Shown here: positions 1-7,162 of the stretch, in pieces
Layout: the number at the start of each line of letters is the position of its first letter
Position numbering within the stretch: position 1 is the stretch's first letter
Source: Candidatus Sungiibacteriota bacterium
Lineage (GTDB): Bacteria > Patescibacteriota > Minisyncoccia > Sungbacterales > HO2-52-23
Assembly: GCA_016181585.1 (NCBI GenBank)
Contig: JACOYX010000002.1
Coordinates: 1-37,912 of the forward strand
DNA length: 37,912 bases
Reading direction: 5' to 3'
Position numbers and translations under genes: made by a program
Notes under the pieces: generated by a model
Told to the model about the DNA's origin: nothing
The model's database searches: none
The model's input: only the letters and a program-made list of their open reading frames with translations

Positions 1-103
1 ATACTTTTACATTCACATCCCTGCCAATGATAAGCCAAGAAATTTTGAAGCGATTTTGTCGCGAATTGAAATTGCAGCAGAATTATCTTTAATCAGCGGG
101 TCT
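1..103 (-). repeat. Half copy of the AGACC palindromic element
   Basis: Read on the minus strand from 103, the sequence begins AGACCCGCTG, passes AAAGATAATTCTGCTGCAAT and AAAATC, and reaches the palindrome centre TTTCTTGGCTTATC. This follows the complete copy at 26297-26459 almost block for block. The matching second arm is not found between the centre (about position 30) and the window edge, so the copy is truncated or diverged. The exact left limit cannot be set because the window starts here. Confidence 0.75.
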
Positions 104-218
104 ACACTGTTTTAGGTTGAAAATTTCCCTTTGAAATACCGCTCCGGTACTGTACTATGAAGTTGCAATTAGCCTGCGGACATTGTTGCGTTTAGAGCGA
201 GAATTCATATACACACAT

Positions 219-247
219 TTGACTTTTCCATTTTATTCAGCTATACT
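219..247 (+). promoter_or_regulatory. rnpB promoter
   Basis: A -35 box TTGACT (219-224) and a -10 box TATACT (242-247) are separated by exactly 17 bp. The predicted start, about 7 nt downstream, falls at 254-255, which is also where the 5' strand of RNase P helix P1 begins. The agreement of two independent signals makes this a confident sigma-70-type promoter. Confidence 0.85.
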
Positions 248-254
248 GCGCTTA

Positions 255-804
255 GCTCTCATACATTGGGCAATTGCGGCGGAAGGATTTTTTCTTTCCG
301 TCGAGGAAAGTCCGAACACCCTGTGATAGAAATATCGCAGAAGCAGATAGCGGCTAACAGCCGCCTACCGTTTGATGTGCGATTCGTTGCGCATCACACG
401 AACGGGACAGTGTCACAGAGACCATACCGCCAATCGTCATCGTAAAAACTTAAACCCCGTTAGAGAATTTATATTGAACACATCGAGATAATCTCTTTAA
501 AGGAGATTTTCTTGTTAACTGCATCATCTTGATTGAGTTCTCTAACGGGGTAAAATGTTTTTGCGGTGGAGGAGGCAAGGGTGAAAAGAGGTGAGGTAAA
601 AGCTCACAGTTCCGCAGAGCAATCTGCGGTAGTGAAAAACTCCTATCTGGTGCAAGGGACCGGAATTGCTGTTGCAATTTACGGATACCGCAAAGAGCCT
701 GCCGGGCAACCGGCGGCCAAGACAGATGATTGCCTTCCCGGTATTCATTAAAACTATTTAGTGAAGACAGGGAAACAGAATTCGGCTTACAGATGCATGG
801 GAGC
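255..804 (+). ncRNA. rnpB: RNase P RNA (bacterial type A) with extended P12
   Basis: This is the catalytic RNA of RNase P, which removes 5' leaders from pre-tRNAs. Conserved core elements are readable in order: the GAGGAAAGTCCGAACACC block near 302, the GGGACAGTGTCACAGAGACC region near 403, GGCAAGGGTGAAA near 575, and the 3' core with TCCTATCTGG and GACAGATGATTGCC. The ends pair as P1: GCTCTCATACAT at 255-266 with ATGCATGGGAGC at 793-804, with a single mismatch. The RNA is about 550 nt, longer than the usual 350-400 nt. The excess sits in P12, where a 13-bp stem (456-468 with 537-549) carries an AT-rich inner hairpin. ORFs called across it are shadows. Confidence 0.95.
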
Positions 805-807
805 AAT

Positions 808-841
808 AAAAAAACACGAAGCTAATCTTCGTGTTTTTTTA
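808..841 (+). terminator. rnpB terminator
   Basis: The hairpin AAAACACGAAG-CTAAT-CTTCGTGTTTT is followed by a T tract and begins only a few bases after the end of P1. It is a typical Rho-independent terminator for rnpB. The preceding A-run makes it potentially bidirectional. Confidence 0.9.
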
Positions 842-848
842 TTTATCG

Positions 849-918
849 GGTCTGTTGCCGAATAGCCTTTGAAGCTAAGCTGTATAAATTCGGCCAAAGA
901 GGTATTCGGCAACAGTCC
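849..918. repeat. Inverted repeat between rnpB and the RNase H gene
   Basis: Arms GGTCTGTTGCCGAATA (849-864) and TATTCGGCAACAGTCC (903-918) pair at 15 of 16 positions around a loop of about 38 nt, which can add a short CCTTTG/CAAAG pairing. It abuts the RNase H stop codon. It has no T tract, so it is not an obvious terminator. It lacks the CTACTGCAAT block of the AGACC family and is probably a separate hairpin repeat. Confidence 0.6.
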
Positions 919-919
919 C

Positions 920-1549
920 TTATCTGTGGAATCCGAGATCTGCAGGGTTTCGATCTCCAGAAATATGCGCAATATAACCCCCTTGTTCCTCAAAATCCTT
1001 CCGCAACGCTCTCACTTTTTTTATGAGATTCTTCGTTTCCTCTTTTAGCGTTTCCTTTTTCATGATTCCTTTTGACCAATACTCGATAACCAGCTTGCTG
1101 TCGCCAAATATTTTTTTTCCATTATTCTTCTTTGCTATTTCAAGCGCGAATCTGAGCGCCGTAAGCTCGCCAAAGTTGTTGGTTGCAGAAAAATCCCGAA
1201 TCACATATGTTCCGAATCGTGTGATTTCCTCTGCGCTAAGAATATACGAAAGCAAACTTTTCCCTTTCTCGTCGGTCACTTTTGCCTCCACAAGCCCCTC
1301 TCCCCTGCCGGTGCCGGCATCGAAGTAGATTCCGCGTTCCAATGCCTTGCTTATATACTTCGCTTTTTTTGCATGAGATTCGTATTTTGCACCATCCGCA
1401 AGCCAATTCTCCGCATCTTCTTTGCGGGAAAACCCTTTAAACCGCGCGCCTTGTACTCCTGATACTTTTTCTTCGCACTCCTTCCAATTTTCCGCTACCC
1501 CGATCTCTCCCGTATCAGGAACGATATATGCATAATATTTTTTTGCCAT
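920..1549 (-). CDS. Ribonuclease HI family protein with N-terminal viroplasmin domain
   Basis: This is a 209-aa protein. Residues 1-55 (MAKKYYAYIV, ENWKECEEKVSGVQGARFKG, then DAENWL) match the caulimovirus-viroplasmin/RNase H1 N-terminal domain that grips RNA-DNA hybrids. From about residue 70 an RNase H fold follows, with the acidic active-site residues placed as expected: DAGTG, the E of NNFGEL, the D of GDSKLV and the D of NPAD near the C-terminus. Likely role: cleaving RNA in RNA-DNA hybrids such as Okazaki primers and R-loops. The ATG at 1549 directly precedes the domain. It converges on rnpB. The element at 1557 lies 7 bp upstream of its start codon, so that insertion may have changed its promoter. 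Confidence 0.88.
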   Translation of the reverse strand: MAKKYYAYIVPDTGEIGVAENWKECEEKVSGVQGARFKGFSRKEDAENWLADGAKYESHAKKAKYISKALERGIYFDAGTGRGEGLVEAKVTDEKGKSLLSYILSAEEITRFGTYVIRDFSATNNFGELTALRFALEIAKKNNGKKIFGDSKLVIEYWSKGIMKKETLKEETKNLIKKVRALRKDFEEQGGYIAHISGDRNPADLGFHR

Positions 1550-1556
1550 AATGACT

Positions 1557-1716
1557 AGACCTGTCCCCTAATAACAATTCTACTGCAATTCCAGAATTTT
1601 GGCTGCGACTCGATAAAAGTTTCTCGACATATACGCCGTATATGCCTCAAAACTTTTATCGTCGTCTCGCCTAAAATTCCGAAATTTCGTAACGAAAGTT
1701 ATTAGGGGACAGGTCT
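1557..1716. mobile_element. Complete AGACC palindromic MITE-like element (160 bp)
   Basis: The ends AGACCTGTCCCCTAATAAC and GTTATTAGGGGACAGGTCT are perfect inverted repeats. The pairing continues inward (CCAGAATTTT with AAAATTCCG, CGATAAAAGTTT with AAAACTTTTATCG) to the centre CATATACGCCGTATATG. Internal blocks TTCTACTGCAATT and TTTCGTAACGAAA recur in the copy at 26297. The trinucleotide ACT occurs immediately outside both ends (1554-1556 and 1717-1719), as expected of a 3-bp target duplication. It contains no ORF. Any transposase acting on it would be encoded elsewhere. Confidence 0.85.
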
Positions 1717-1723
1717 ACTGAAA

Positions 1724-2521
1724 CTATACGAGATATCCAATTTTTTTGAGCCAATAATCATTTTCCCACTCCCATAATATTTTGGCCGCCATAAACGCTT
1801 TAACGTCTTTATAAATGTAGGGAAATTCGCGAATCGCTACATCACCTTCCATCTCGCCCCATTCATGATTTCCATCGGCGCATAGAGCATCCCTTTTTTT
1901 CGAATTCGCCGGCCGTATTTTTTCATGACCTCCTTTGTTGCGAAACGTTGCTTTGCAAAGCTTACAAACCTTACGCTGGTCTATCCGCAAAATCCAGCGC
2001 GTTTGAATATCTTTTGGCAAAGCGCAGAGGCGCTTTATTTCAAATTCCTGCAATGCGGAAACATATGCCGCGGTTTGCAGATTGTATTCCGGAAAAAATC
2101 CTGTCGAAGTTTTTATGTCGAGAACGCCGAATTTTCCGTCTATTTCGGCAAGCGCATCTACCGTCCCCGCATAGCGGTATCGCGAAGACCATACGCGTCG
2201 TTCGATGTGCTCCGGATAAAAAAATATTTTCTTTTCCTCGTTAAAATTCTGGAATTTCTCCACCGCCGGACGTATGGCTTCGGGAATATCTACTTTCTCC
2301 CCAACCACAAGGCGCTGGACTGTTTCGTGCACCAATGATCCGTGCAAGGCGGATTTATTTTTTATATCCTCCGCGGAAGCATAATGGCCTACTTCTTTCC
2401 AAAATGTTTCAAGTCCCGGCTTTGACTTAATCTCGAGAATTTTCGTAACACGCGGATACCATGCGCCGTTTATTTCATACCCGCTCGCAGTCCTAAACTC
2501 CTCCTCGTTTGCGTACCACAT
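1724..2521 (-). CDS. PD-(D/E)XK nuclease superfamily protein (RecB/Cas4-like fold)
   Basis: This 265-aa protein has the PD-(D/E)XK nuclease core: HGSLVHETVQ (the RecB-family helix with its catalytic H), GTVDALAEID (first acidic residue), GVLDIKTS (the D-x-K catalytic pair) and LQTAAYV (the RecB motif Q). From about residue 185 an inserted segment has CKLC and then a later C/H cluster (CADGNH), possibly a metal-binding knuckle. No helicase domain is present and no CRISPR array or cas gene is nearby, so a general DNA repair or recombination nuclease is more likely than Cas4. It lies downstream of pgk on the same strand, about 106 bp away. Substrate is unknown. Confidence 0.75.
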   Translation of the reverse strand: MWYANEEEFRTASGYEINGAWYPRVTKILEIKSKPGLETFWKEVGHYASAEDIKNKSALHGSLVHETVQRLVVGEKVDIPEAIRPAVEKFQNFNEEKKIFFYPEHIERRVWSSRYRYAGTVDALAEIDGKFGVLDIKTSTGFFPEYNLQTAAYVSALQEFEIKRLCALPKDIQTRWILRIDQRKVCKLCKATFRNKGGHEKIRPANSKKRDALCADGNHEWGEMEGDVAIREFPYIYKDVKAFMAAKILWEWENDYWLKKIGYLV

Positions 2522-2627
2522 AAAAAGTTAAAAATGCGAAAATAAAAATATAAAATTACAGCGTTCTGCTTTCAGCGGAACGAATTTATAGATTTTTAAA
2601 TTTCTGCACTGTCATTTTACACCTTGT
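2522..2627. repeat. AT-rich spacer with small hairpin
   Basis: This is an A/T-rich spacer of the type TTAAAAATGCGAAAATAAAAAT / TTTTTAAATTTCTGCA around a small hairpin (GTTCTGCT TTC AGCGGAAC). It has the same composition and layout as the spacers at 7013-7162, 13485-13513 and 17203-17330, so it is treated as one member of that AT-rich repeat family. No gene is seen in it. Confidence 0.5.
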
Positions 2628-3815
2628 CTATTCCACCTGCCCAAGTATATTTACATTTTTATTTTGTAACGCTTCTATACCGGGAAGTTTTTTGCCAGCT
2701 AAAAACTCAAGCATCGCCCCGCCGCCAGTGGAAATGTGCGTAATATTGCCGGTGAGCCCGTACTTATGCAGTGAGGAAACCGTGTGTCCGCCACCCACAA
2801 CAGTAAACCCTTTTACCTGCTGAATGCTTTTTGCTACTGCAATAGTACCTTCTGCAAACCGCTTGAGCTCCGCTTGACCAAGAGGCCCATTCCAAATCAC
2901 CATTTTCGATTCAGATATTACCTGTCCAAACTTCGCGGCACTTTCCGGTCCGATATCGAAAATAATTTCATCTTCCGCAATGGCAGAAGCTTTTACGGTA
3001 CGCTCCTCACTTTCAATATCTCTTGCCACTACCGCATCGTGCGGCAAAATAAGACGAGGATGCGTAAGCACAAATTGATTGGGGTGCCGCAAAAAATCTT
3101 GATCTACCGCCGATTTCCCTACCGATACTCCGCGTGCGGCAAGAAGCGTATTCATAAGTTTTCCGCCGACCATAACCACCGCTTCTTTTTTTAGAAAGCT
3201 TTCCACTAATGCCAATTTTGTTTCAATTTTTTCTCCGCCTAAAACGGCCGAGAACGGATACTCTGGAGATTCCAGTACGCGCGAGAGCATTGCCACTTCC
3301 CGCGTAAAACACAAACCGGCGAATGAGGGTATTAAAATAGGAAGCAAAACAATTGACGCATGTGCGCGATGCGAAACTGCGAAGTCTTCATTAATATATA
3401 TGTCGCCCCATCCTGCAAGCATTTTCGCAAAACTTTTACTGTTTTCTTCCTCACCCGGCCAAAACCTTATATTTTCAAAAAATAAATGCCGAGGTTCATG
3501 CGCCAATTTTCCTTGTATGCCGGCATCCAAAGGATTTTCGATAAATAAAAATTCTTCTCCAAATTCCCGAGCAACAGACGAAACAATGTTTTTCAAAGAA
3601 AGCGCGGGAATCATTTTCCCTCCGGGGCGCCCAAGATGCGCAATGATTCGTAAAACACCGCCGCGTTGGGCGATAAACTTTAACGTTTCAACCGTTTGGC
3701 GAATGCGGAATCCGTCTTCCACCGCTCCTTCCCGCAGTGTCACGTCGAAATCGGCAAGAACAATGACTCTTGTGCCTTTTTGTATATCTGCATCTTGTAT
3801 TTTCCGAAGCTCCAT
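2628..3815 (-). CDS. pgk: Phosphoglycerate kinase
   Basis: This 395-aa protein converts 1,3-bisphosphoglycerate and ADP to 3-phosphoglycerate and ATP in glycolysis. Family landmarks in order: IIAHLGRPGGK, FFENIRFWPGEEEN, SHRAHAS, FSAVLGGEKIETK, MVGGKLMNT, IWNGPLGQAE and the C-terminal STGGGAMLEFLAG. Two usually fixed spots differ: the N-terminal RVDFNVP-like motif reads LADFDVTL, and GGGDT reads GGGHT. The other phosphate-binding basic residues are present. I start at the ATG at 3815 because the ORF's 12 extra upstream codons would lie within the -10 box. The promoter position implies a nearly leaderless mRNA. It is transcribed divergently from ndh. Confidence 0.95.
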   Translation of the reverse strand: MELRKIQDADIQKGTRVIVLADFDVTLREGAVEDGFRIRQTVETLKFIAQRGGVLRIIAHLGRPGGKMIPALSLKNIVSSVAREFGEEFLFIENPLDAGIQGKLAHEPRHLFFENIRFWPGEEENSKSFAKMLAGWGDIYINEDFAVSHRAHASIVLLPILIPSFAGLCFTREVAMLSRVLESPEYPFSAVLGGEKIETKLALVESFLKKEAVVMVGGKLMNTLLAARGVSVGKSAVDQDFLRHPNQFVLTHPRLILPHDAVVARDIESEERTVKASAIAEDEIIFDIGPESAAKFGQVISESKMVIWNGPLGQAELKRFAEGTIAVAKSIQQVKGFTVVGGGHTVSSLHKYGLTGNITHISTGGGAMLEFLAGKKLPGIEALQNKNVNILGQVE

Positions 3816-3822
3816 GCAGTAG

Positions 3823-3851
3823 ATTATACCCAAAATATATGATAGAATCAA
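3823..3851 (-). promoter_or_regulatory. pgk promoter, near-leaderless
   Basis: On the minus strand TTGATT (3846-3851) and a consensus TATAAT (3823-3828) are 17 bp apart. The expected start site falls at about 3816, one base before the pgk ATG at 3815. That leaves no room for a Shine-Dalgarno sequence. Confidence 0.8.
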
Positions 3852-3883
3852 TTAAACGTTAAATAAGATCTATCTTGAATTCC

Positions 3884-5113
3884 ATGAACATCTCCGAAAA
3901 AAAAAATATCGTGATTGTAGGCGCTGGTTTTGGCGGCGTTACCGCGGCCATAAAACTCGCTTCAGGATGCGCCAGCAAAAAATTTAAGATCATGCTCATC
4001 GATAAAAATCCCTACCAATTATATACCCCTGCGCTCTATGAGATAGCGGCGATGCCCCATGAAAACGCCAATGCCGTTGCATTAAGCCACGCTATTACCA
4101 TAGCACTGGAAGATATTGCGTCGGAAAAACATATAGATTTTATACAAGGAGAACTTGCAAGCCTCAACCGTGAACAAAAGAAAATAACACTCAAAAACGG
4201 CGCTTTGGTGGAATACCACTCCCTTATCTTAGCGCTTGGTTCGGAGACCAATTATTTCAATATTCCCGGACTCGCGGAATTTGCACTTCCCCTCAAAAAT
4301 TTTAACGATGGAGTGATTCTCCGCAACAAAATGGAAAAACTCATCCGTGAAAAAACTGGAGTACTCCATATTGCAGTCGGCGGCGCGGGCGCTACCGGCG
4401 TTGAACTTGCCGCAGAATTCATAAGTTTTGTCTGCCGCCTACAAAAAATCTACAACAAAGAACAAGTATGCCGTGTTGAAGTATCGCTGATGGAAGCAAC
4501 CGGGGAAATTCTTCAGGGTTTTTCTCCGTGGGTGGTAAAAAAAGCGCGTCTGCGCCTCCAACAAATCGGCGTGCACATAAAAACCAACACACGCATTGTT
4601 TCTGTGAATGCGGAAGAAATAAAAACAGAGGAGGAATCCATACACTACGATCTCTTAGTATGGGCGGGCGGAATCTCGGGACCGCGCATACTGCAGTCTC
4701 TTGGCCTCCCCTTGAATAAAAAAGGGCAAATTGAGGTAAACCAATATCTCGAAGCCGCAGAGGATATTTTTGCGATTGGAGACAATGCTTCTTTTACAGA
4801 TCAGTCGCAAAAACCGCTTCCCGGCAATATTCCCATTGCTGAAGGGCAAGCAAGAAAAACTGCAAAAAATATTCTGCGTGCCATAAACGGACAAACAAAA
4901 AAGCCCTATCGGGCGCGGAATAAATATCCCTATATTCTTGCGGTGGGGAAAAAATATGCAATTGCGGATATTATAGTCATTCGTTTTGCAGGATTTTTTG
5001 GCTGGCTTTTAAAACAGCTTATAGAATTGCGTTATTTTTTATTCATACTGCCTCTTAAAAAAGCACTCCCTTTGTGGATTTATACCATCAAAACATATAG
5101 CGCCAACGACTAG
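3884..5113 (+). CDS. ndh: Type II NADH dehydrogenase-like FAD/NAD(P) oxidoreductase
   Basis: This is a 409-aa two-dinucleotide-fold flavoprotein. The N-terminal FAD site reads IVGAGFGGVTAA, the second NAD(P)H-binding glycine motif near residue 165 reads GGAGATGVELAAEF, and the C-terminal FAD motif reads IFAIGDNASF. The last 60 residues are hydrophobic and amphipathic (FFGWLLKQLIELRYFLF), fitting the monotopic membrane anchor of NDH-2. Likely role: oxidising NADH at the membrane without proton pumping. No quinone pathway or terminal oxidase is seen in the window. The ORF can also start at a TTG at 3875. I chose the ATG at 3884. No clear ribosome binding site precedes either. Confidence 0.85.
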   Translation: MNISEKKNIVIVGAGFGGVTAAIKLASGCASKKFKIMLIDKNPYQLYTPALYEIAAMPHENANAVALSHAITIALEDIASEKHIDFIQGELASLNREQKKITLKNGALVEYHSLILALGSETNYFNIPGLAEFALPLKNFNDGVILRNKMEKLIREKTGVLHIAVGGAGATGVELAAEFISFVCRLQKIYNKEQVCRVEVSLMEATGEILQGFSPWVVKKARLRLQQIGVHIKTNTRIVSVNAEEIKTEEESIHYDLLVWAGGISGPRILQSLGLPLNKKGQIEVNQYLEAAEDIFAIGDNASFTDQSQKPLPGNIPIAEGQARKTAKNILRAINGQTKKPYRARNKYPYILAVGKKYAIADIIVIRFAGFFGWLLKQLIELRYFLFILPLKKALPLWIYTIKTYSAND

Positions 5114-5140
5114 AGCTCATCTCAAAATTCATTTTCGAAA

Positions 5141-5186
5141 TAAAATACAGCGTTTATGCGCGATCGCGCATAAACGCTGTATTTTA
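5141..5186. terminator. Bidirectional terminator, 46-bp perfect palindrome
   Basis: TAAAATACAGCGTTTATGCG and its exact reverse complement meet at CGATCG, giving a 23-bp perfect stem flanked by A and T tracts on both sides. It lies between the converging ndh and tpiA genes and would end both transcripts. Confidence 0.85.
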
Positions 5187-5237
5187 TAAGATAGACAATA
5201 GACATAAAATAGGCAAATTGGGATTAAATCTTTTACC

Positions 5238-6005
5238 TTATCGGGCACGGGAAGCAATTTCAATGATGCCGGTAAATTCATCGGCGTCAAGGCCGGCGCC
5301 TCCCACCAAAGCGCCCTGCATTTTCCCCTCCGTCAAAAATCCGTAAAGATTGTCTTTTCGCACCGATCCGCCGTAGATTATCCGCAAAAGATCTGCTGTT
5401 TTTCTATCATAAAGGCCGGTGATAATTTTACGGATAAAAAGCACGGCGCGAAATGCGCTGTCGGGCGTATCGGGCCGCGCGTTTTTACCGGTGCTGATCG
5501 CCCATACCGGCTCATAGCATACGATCAAGTTTTTTAACAATTGCTTTTTAACACCGGCAAGCGCAGAAACGAGTTCCTCGCCCACAATAGCGGGTATTTC
5601 TCCGTCTTCCCGCTCGCTCTCGCCAATACAAAGAATTGTGGAAAGACCATGATCCAATGCCGCTCTTACTTTTTTATTTACCATTTCATCCGTTTCTCCC
5701 AGATGTATTCTTCGTTCCGAGTGACCCAAAATTACATGAGTGGCTCCAATGTCCCGAAGCTGTGCCGGAGAGACCTCGCCTGTGTAAGCCCCCTTTTCCG
5801 CCCAAAATGTATTTTGCGCTCCATATTTTATTTTTTTAACCGCCGTGCTTACCACAGCGATGTATGGAAACGGCGGACAAATTACAACATCGACATTTTT
5901 CCCAAATTTCAAGTATCCATCCTCAACACGGCTCGCGAGAACATATGCATCGCTTTGACGCAAGGGATTCATTTTCCAGTTCGCGACAATAAGGTATTTT
6001 GACAT
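5238..6005 (-). CDS. tpiA: Triosephosphate isomerase
   Basis: This 255-aa TIM-barrel enzyme interconverts dihydroxyacetone phosphate and glyceraldehyde 3-phosphate. All catalytic elements are visible: NWKMN (substrate-binding N and K), ILGHSERR (catalytic H), CIGESERE, YEPVWAISTGK (catalytic E and the flexible loop 6), and the phosphate-binding IIYGGSV and LVGGAGLD segments. Length is normal. It starts 5 bp after the galT stop, so the two are almost certainly co-transcribed. Its 3' end meets the palindromic terminator at 5141-5186. Confidence 0.97.
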   Translation of the reverse strand: MSKYLIVANWKMNPLRQSDAYVLASRVEDGYLKFGKNVDVVICPPFPYIAVVSTAVKKIKYGAQNTFWAEKGAYTGEVSPAQLRDIGATHVILGHSERRIHLGETDEMVNKKVRAALDHGLSTILCIGESEREDGEIPAIVGEELVSALAGVKKQLLKNLIVCYEPVWAISTGKNARPDTPDSAFRAVLFIRKIITGLYDRKTADLLRIIYGGSVRKDNLYGFLTEGKMQGALVGGAGLDADEFTGIIEIASRAR

Positions 6006-6010
6006 ATAGG

Positions 6011-7012
6011 CTATAGAATAATATTCCTTAAAAATGCGGCGGCGGCTTCGGGAGTAACCGCGGAAATTTCTATTCCCGTGCCGATTTCAAAACCCGCCCA
6101 AATAGAGGTTTTTGGTAAAATTTCAATATGCCAGTGATAATGCCGATACTCTTCAACACCAAACACGGGGGCAGTGTGCAGGAAAAAATTGTAATCGGGA
6201 TCATCCAACCCTTTATATAATTTACCCAAGGCATTACGCAATGCATCCGCAAGCGCAAACCGATCTTTAAGCACTGTCGTTTCAAAACGCGCGTTATGCT
6301 GTTTCGGCAAAATACGCATTTCAAAAGCGCTCTTTGTGGCATATGGGGAAAGCACCACCATCTGCTCGTTTTCATAAATAATGCGTTCTTTGATACTTAC
6401 TTCATACTCGATCACCGCGCAATGCACGCATGCATTATGCTCTTGAAAATATGTGACCGATCCCCGAAGGCTCCTGCCGATATCCGGCGGCACCACCGGA
6501 ATAGCGATAATTTGCGCGTGAGGATGAGAAAGAGAAGCACCGGAGGAAGCGCCTTGATTTTGAAAAATTGAAATATATTCTATGCAAGGCTGTGCCTGCA
6601 GGGCAAGGTATCGCTCCTGAAATACTCGAATTACCAACTCAATTTCTTCTTCCGTCATAGTGGCAAGAGGCCGGTCATGATCCCGCGTTACCACCACTTC
6701 ATGAAAACCAACTCCTTCTTTTTTTTTATACGGCCCTTTTTTTTCATAGGTTTCGCACACTCCTTTTCCAAAAGCAGGAAACTTGTTCGGTATTGCCTCC
6801 ACCCACCAATTCTCACTATCATTTTTCCCATCGTGCGAATAAAAAAGCAGAGGCTCTTTTTCCATGGCTTCAAATGGACACGCTGTTTTGGGTTGATTGA
6901 ACGGCTTTCGCTTCGATTTCAAAAAATCCTGCGGCCGCTTAGCGCGTCCGGTAGCAATGACTACCCAATCTCCGGAGACAATATCCTGGCGAAGTTCAGA
7001 AATAGAATCCAT
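6011..7012 (-). CDS. galT: Galactose-1-phosphate uridylyltransferase family protein (HIT superfamily)
   Basis: This 333-aa protein has the two HIT-like halves of GalT. The nucleotidyl-carrying active site reads SHPHAQIIAIP. The C-terminal half contains HYHWHIEILP, and the start has DWVVIATGRAKRPQDF. Of the usual zinc-binding CPFC near residue 45 only CPFE remains, while another CVHC occurs near residue 196, so metal binding may differ from the E. coli enzyme. Expected reaction: transfer of UMP (or another nucleotide) between sugar-1-phosphates. Related ADP-glucose phosphorylases cannot be excluded. It lies between a glycosyltransferase gene and tpiA on one strand. Confidence 0.82.
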   Translation of the reverse strand: MDSISELRQDIVSGDWVVIATGRAKRPQDFLKSKRKPFNQPKTACPFEAMEKEPLLFYSHDGKNDSENWWVEAIPNKFPAFGKGVCETYEKKGPYKKKEGVGFHEVVVTRDHDRPLATMTEEEIELVIRVFQERYLALQAQPCIEYISIFQNQGASSGASLSHPHAQIIAIPVVPPDIGRSLRGSVTYFQEHNACVHCAVIEYEVSIKERIIYENEQMVVLSPYATKSAFEMRILPKQHNARFETTVLKDRFALADALRNALGKLYKGLDDPDYNFFLHTAPVFGVEEYRHYHWHIEILPKTSIWAGFEIGTGIEISAVTPEAAAAFLRNIIL

Positions 7013-7162
7013 AAAAATTAAAAATGTAAAATGAAGTTTCGAACGTCATCCCCTCCCGATTTCCATCGGGATAAACTTGTGGCCCGGTGAAAACAGGGCT
7101 TCAGCCGTGATCCGGTTCATTGGATCACTCATCTGGTGCGGGATAACGCTTTCGTGTCAATT
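7013..7162. repeat. Spacer with AT-rich and GTCATCCC-type repeat fragments
   Basis: No gene is seen here. The spacer holds AT-rich tracts (AAAAATGTAAAATG at the left, TTTTAACATTTTACATTTTG at the right) and between them GTCATCCCCTCCCGATTT with the small hairpin TCCCGA-TTTCCA-TCGGGA. Both sequence types recur between ribosomal genes at 12.6-14.0 kb and 17.2 kb. Confidence 0.5.

Noticed and set aside
450-993. ORFs of 118, 68, 61 and 68 aa over rnpB
   Set aside because: They overlap the structured RNase P RNA and its terminator and have no recognisable protein features.
1724-2521. Cas4 of a CRISPR system
   Set aside because: The PD-(D/E)XK core and a cysteine cluster fit loosely, but the typical four-cysteine iron-sulfur arrangement is not evident and no array or other cas gene is nearby.
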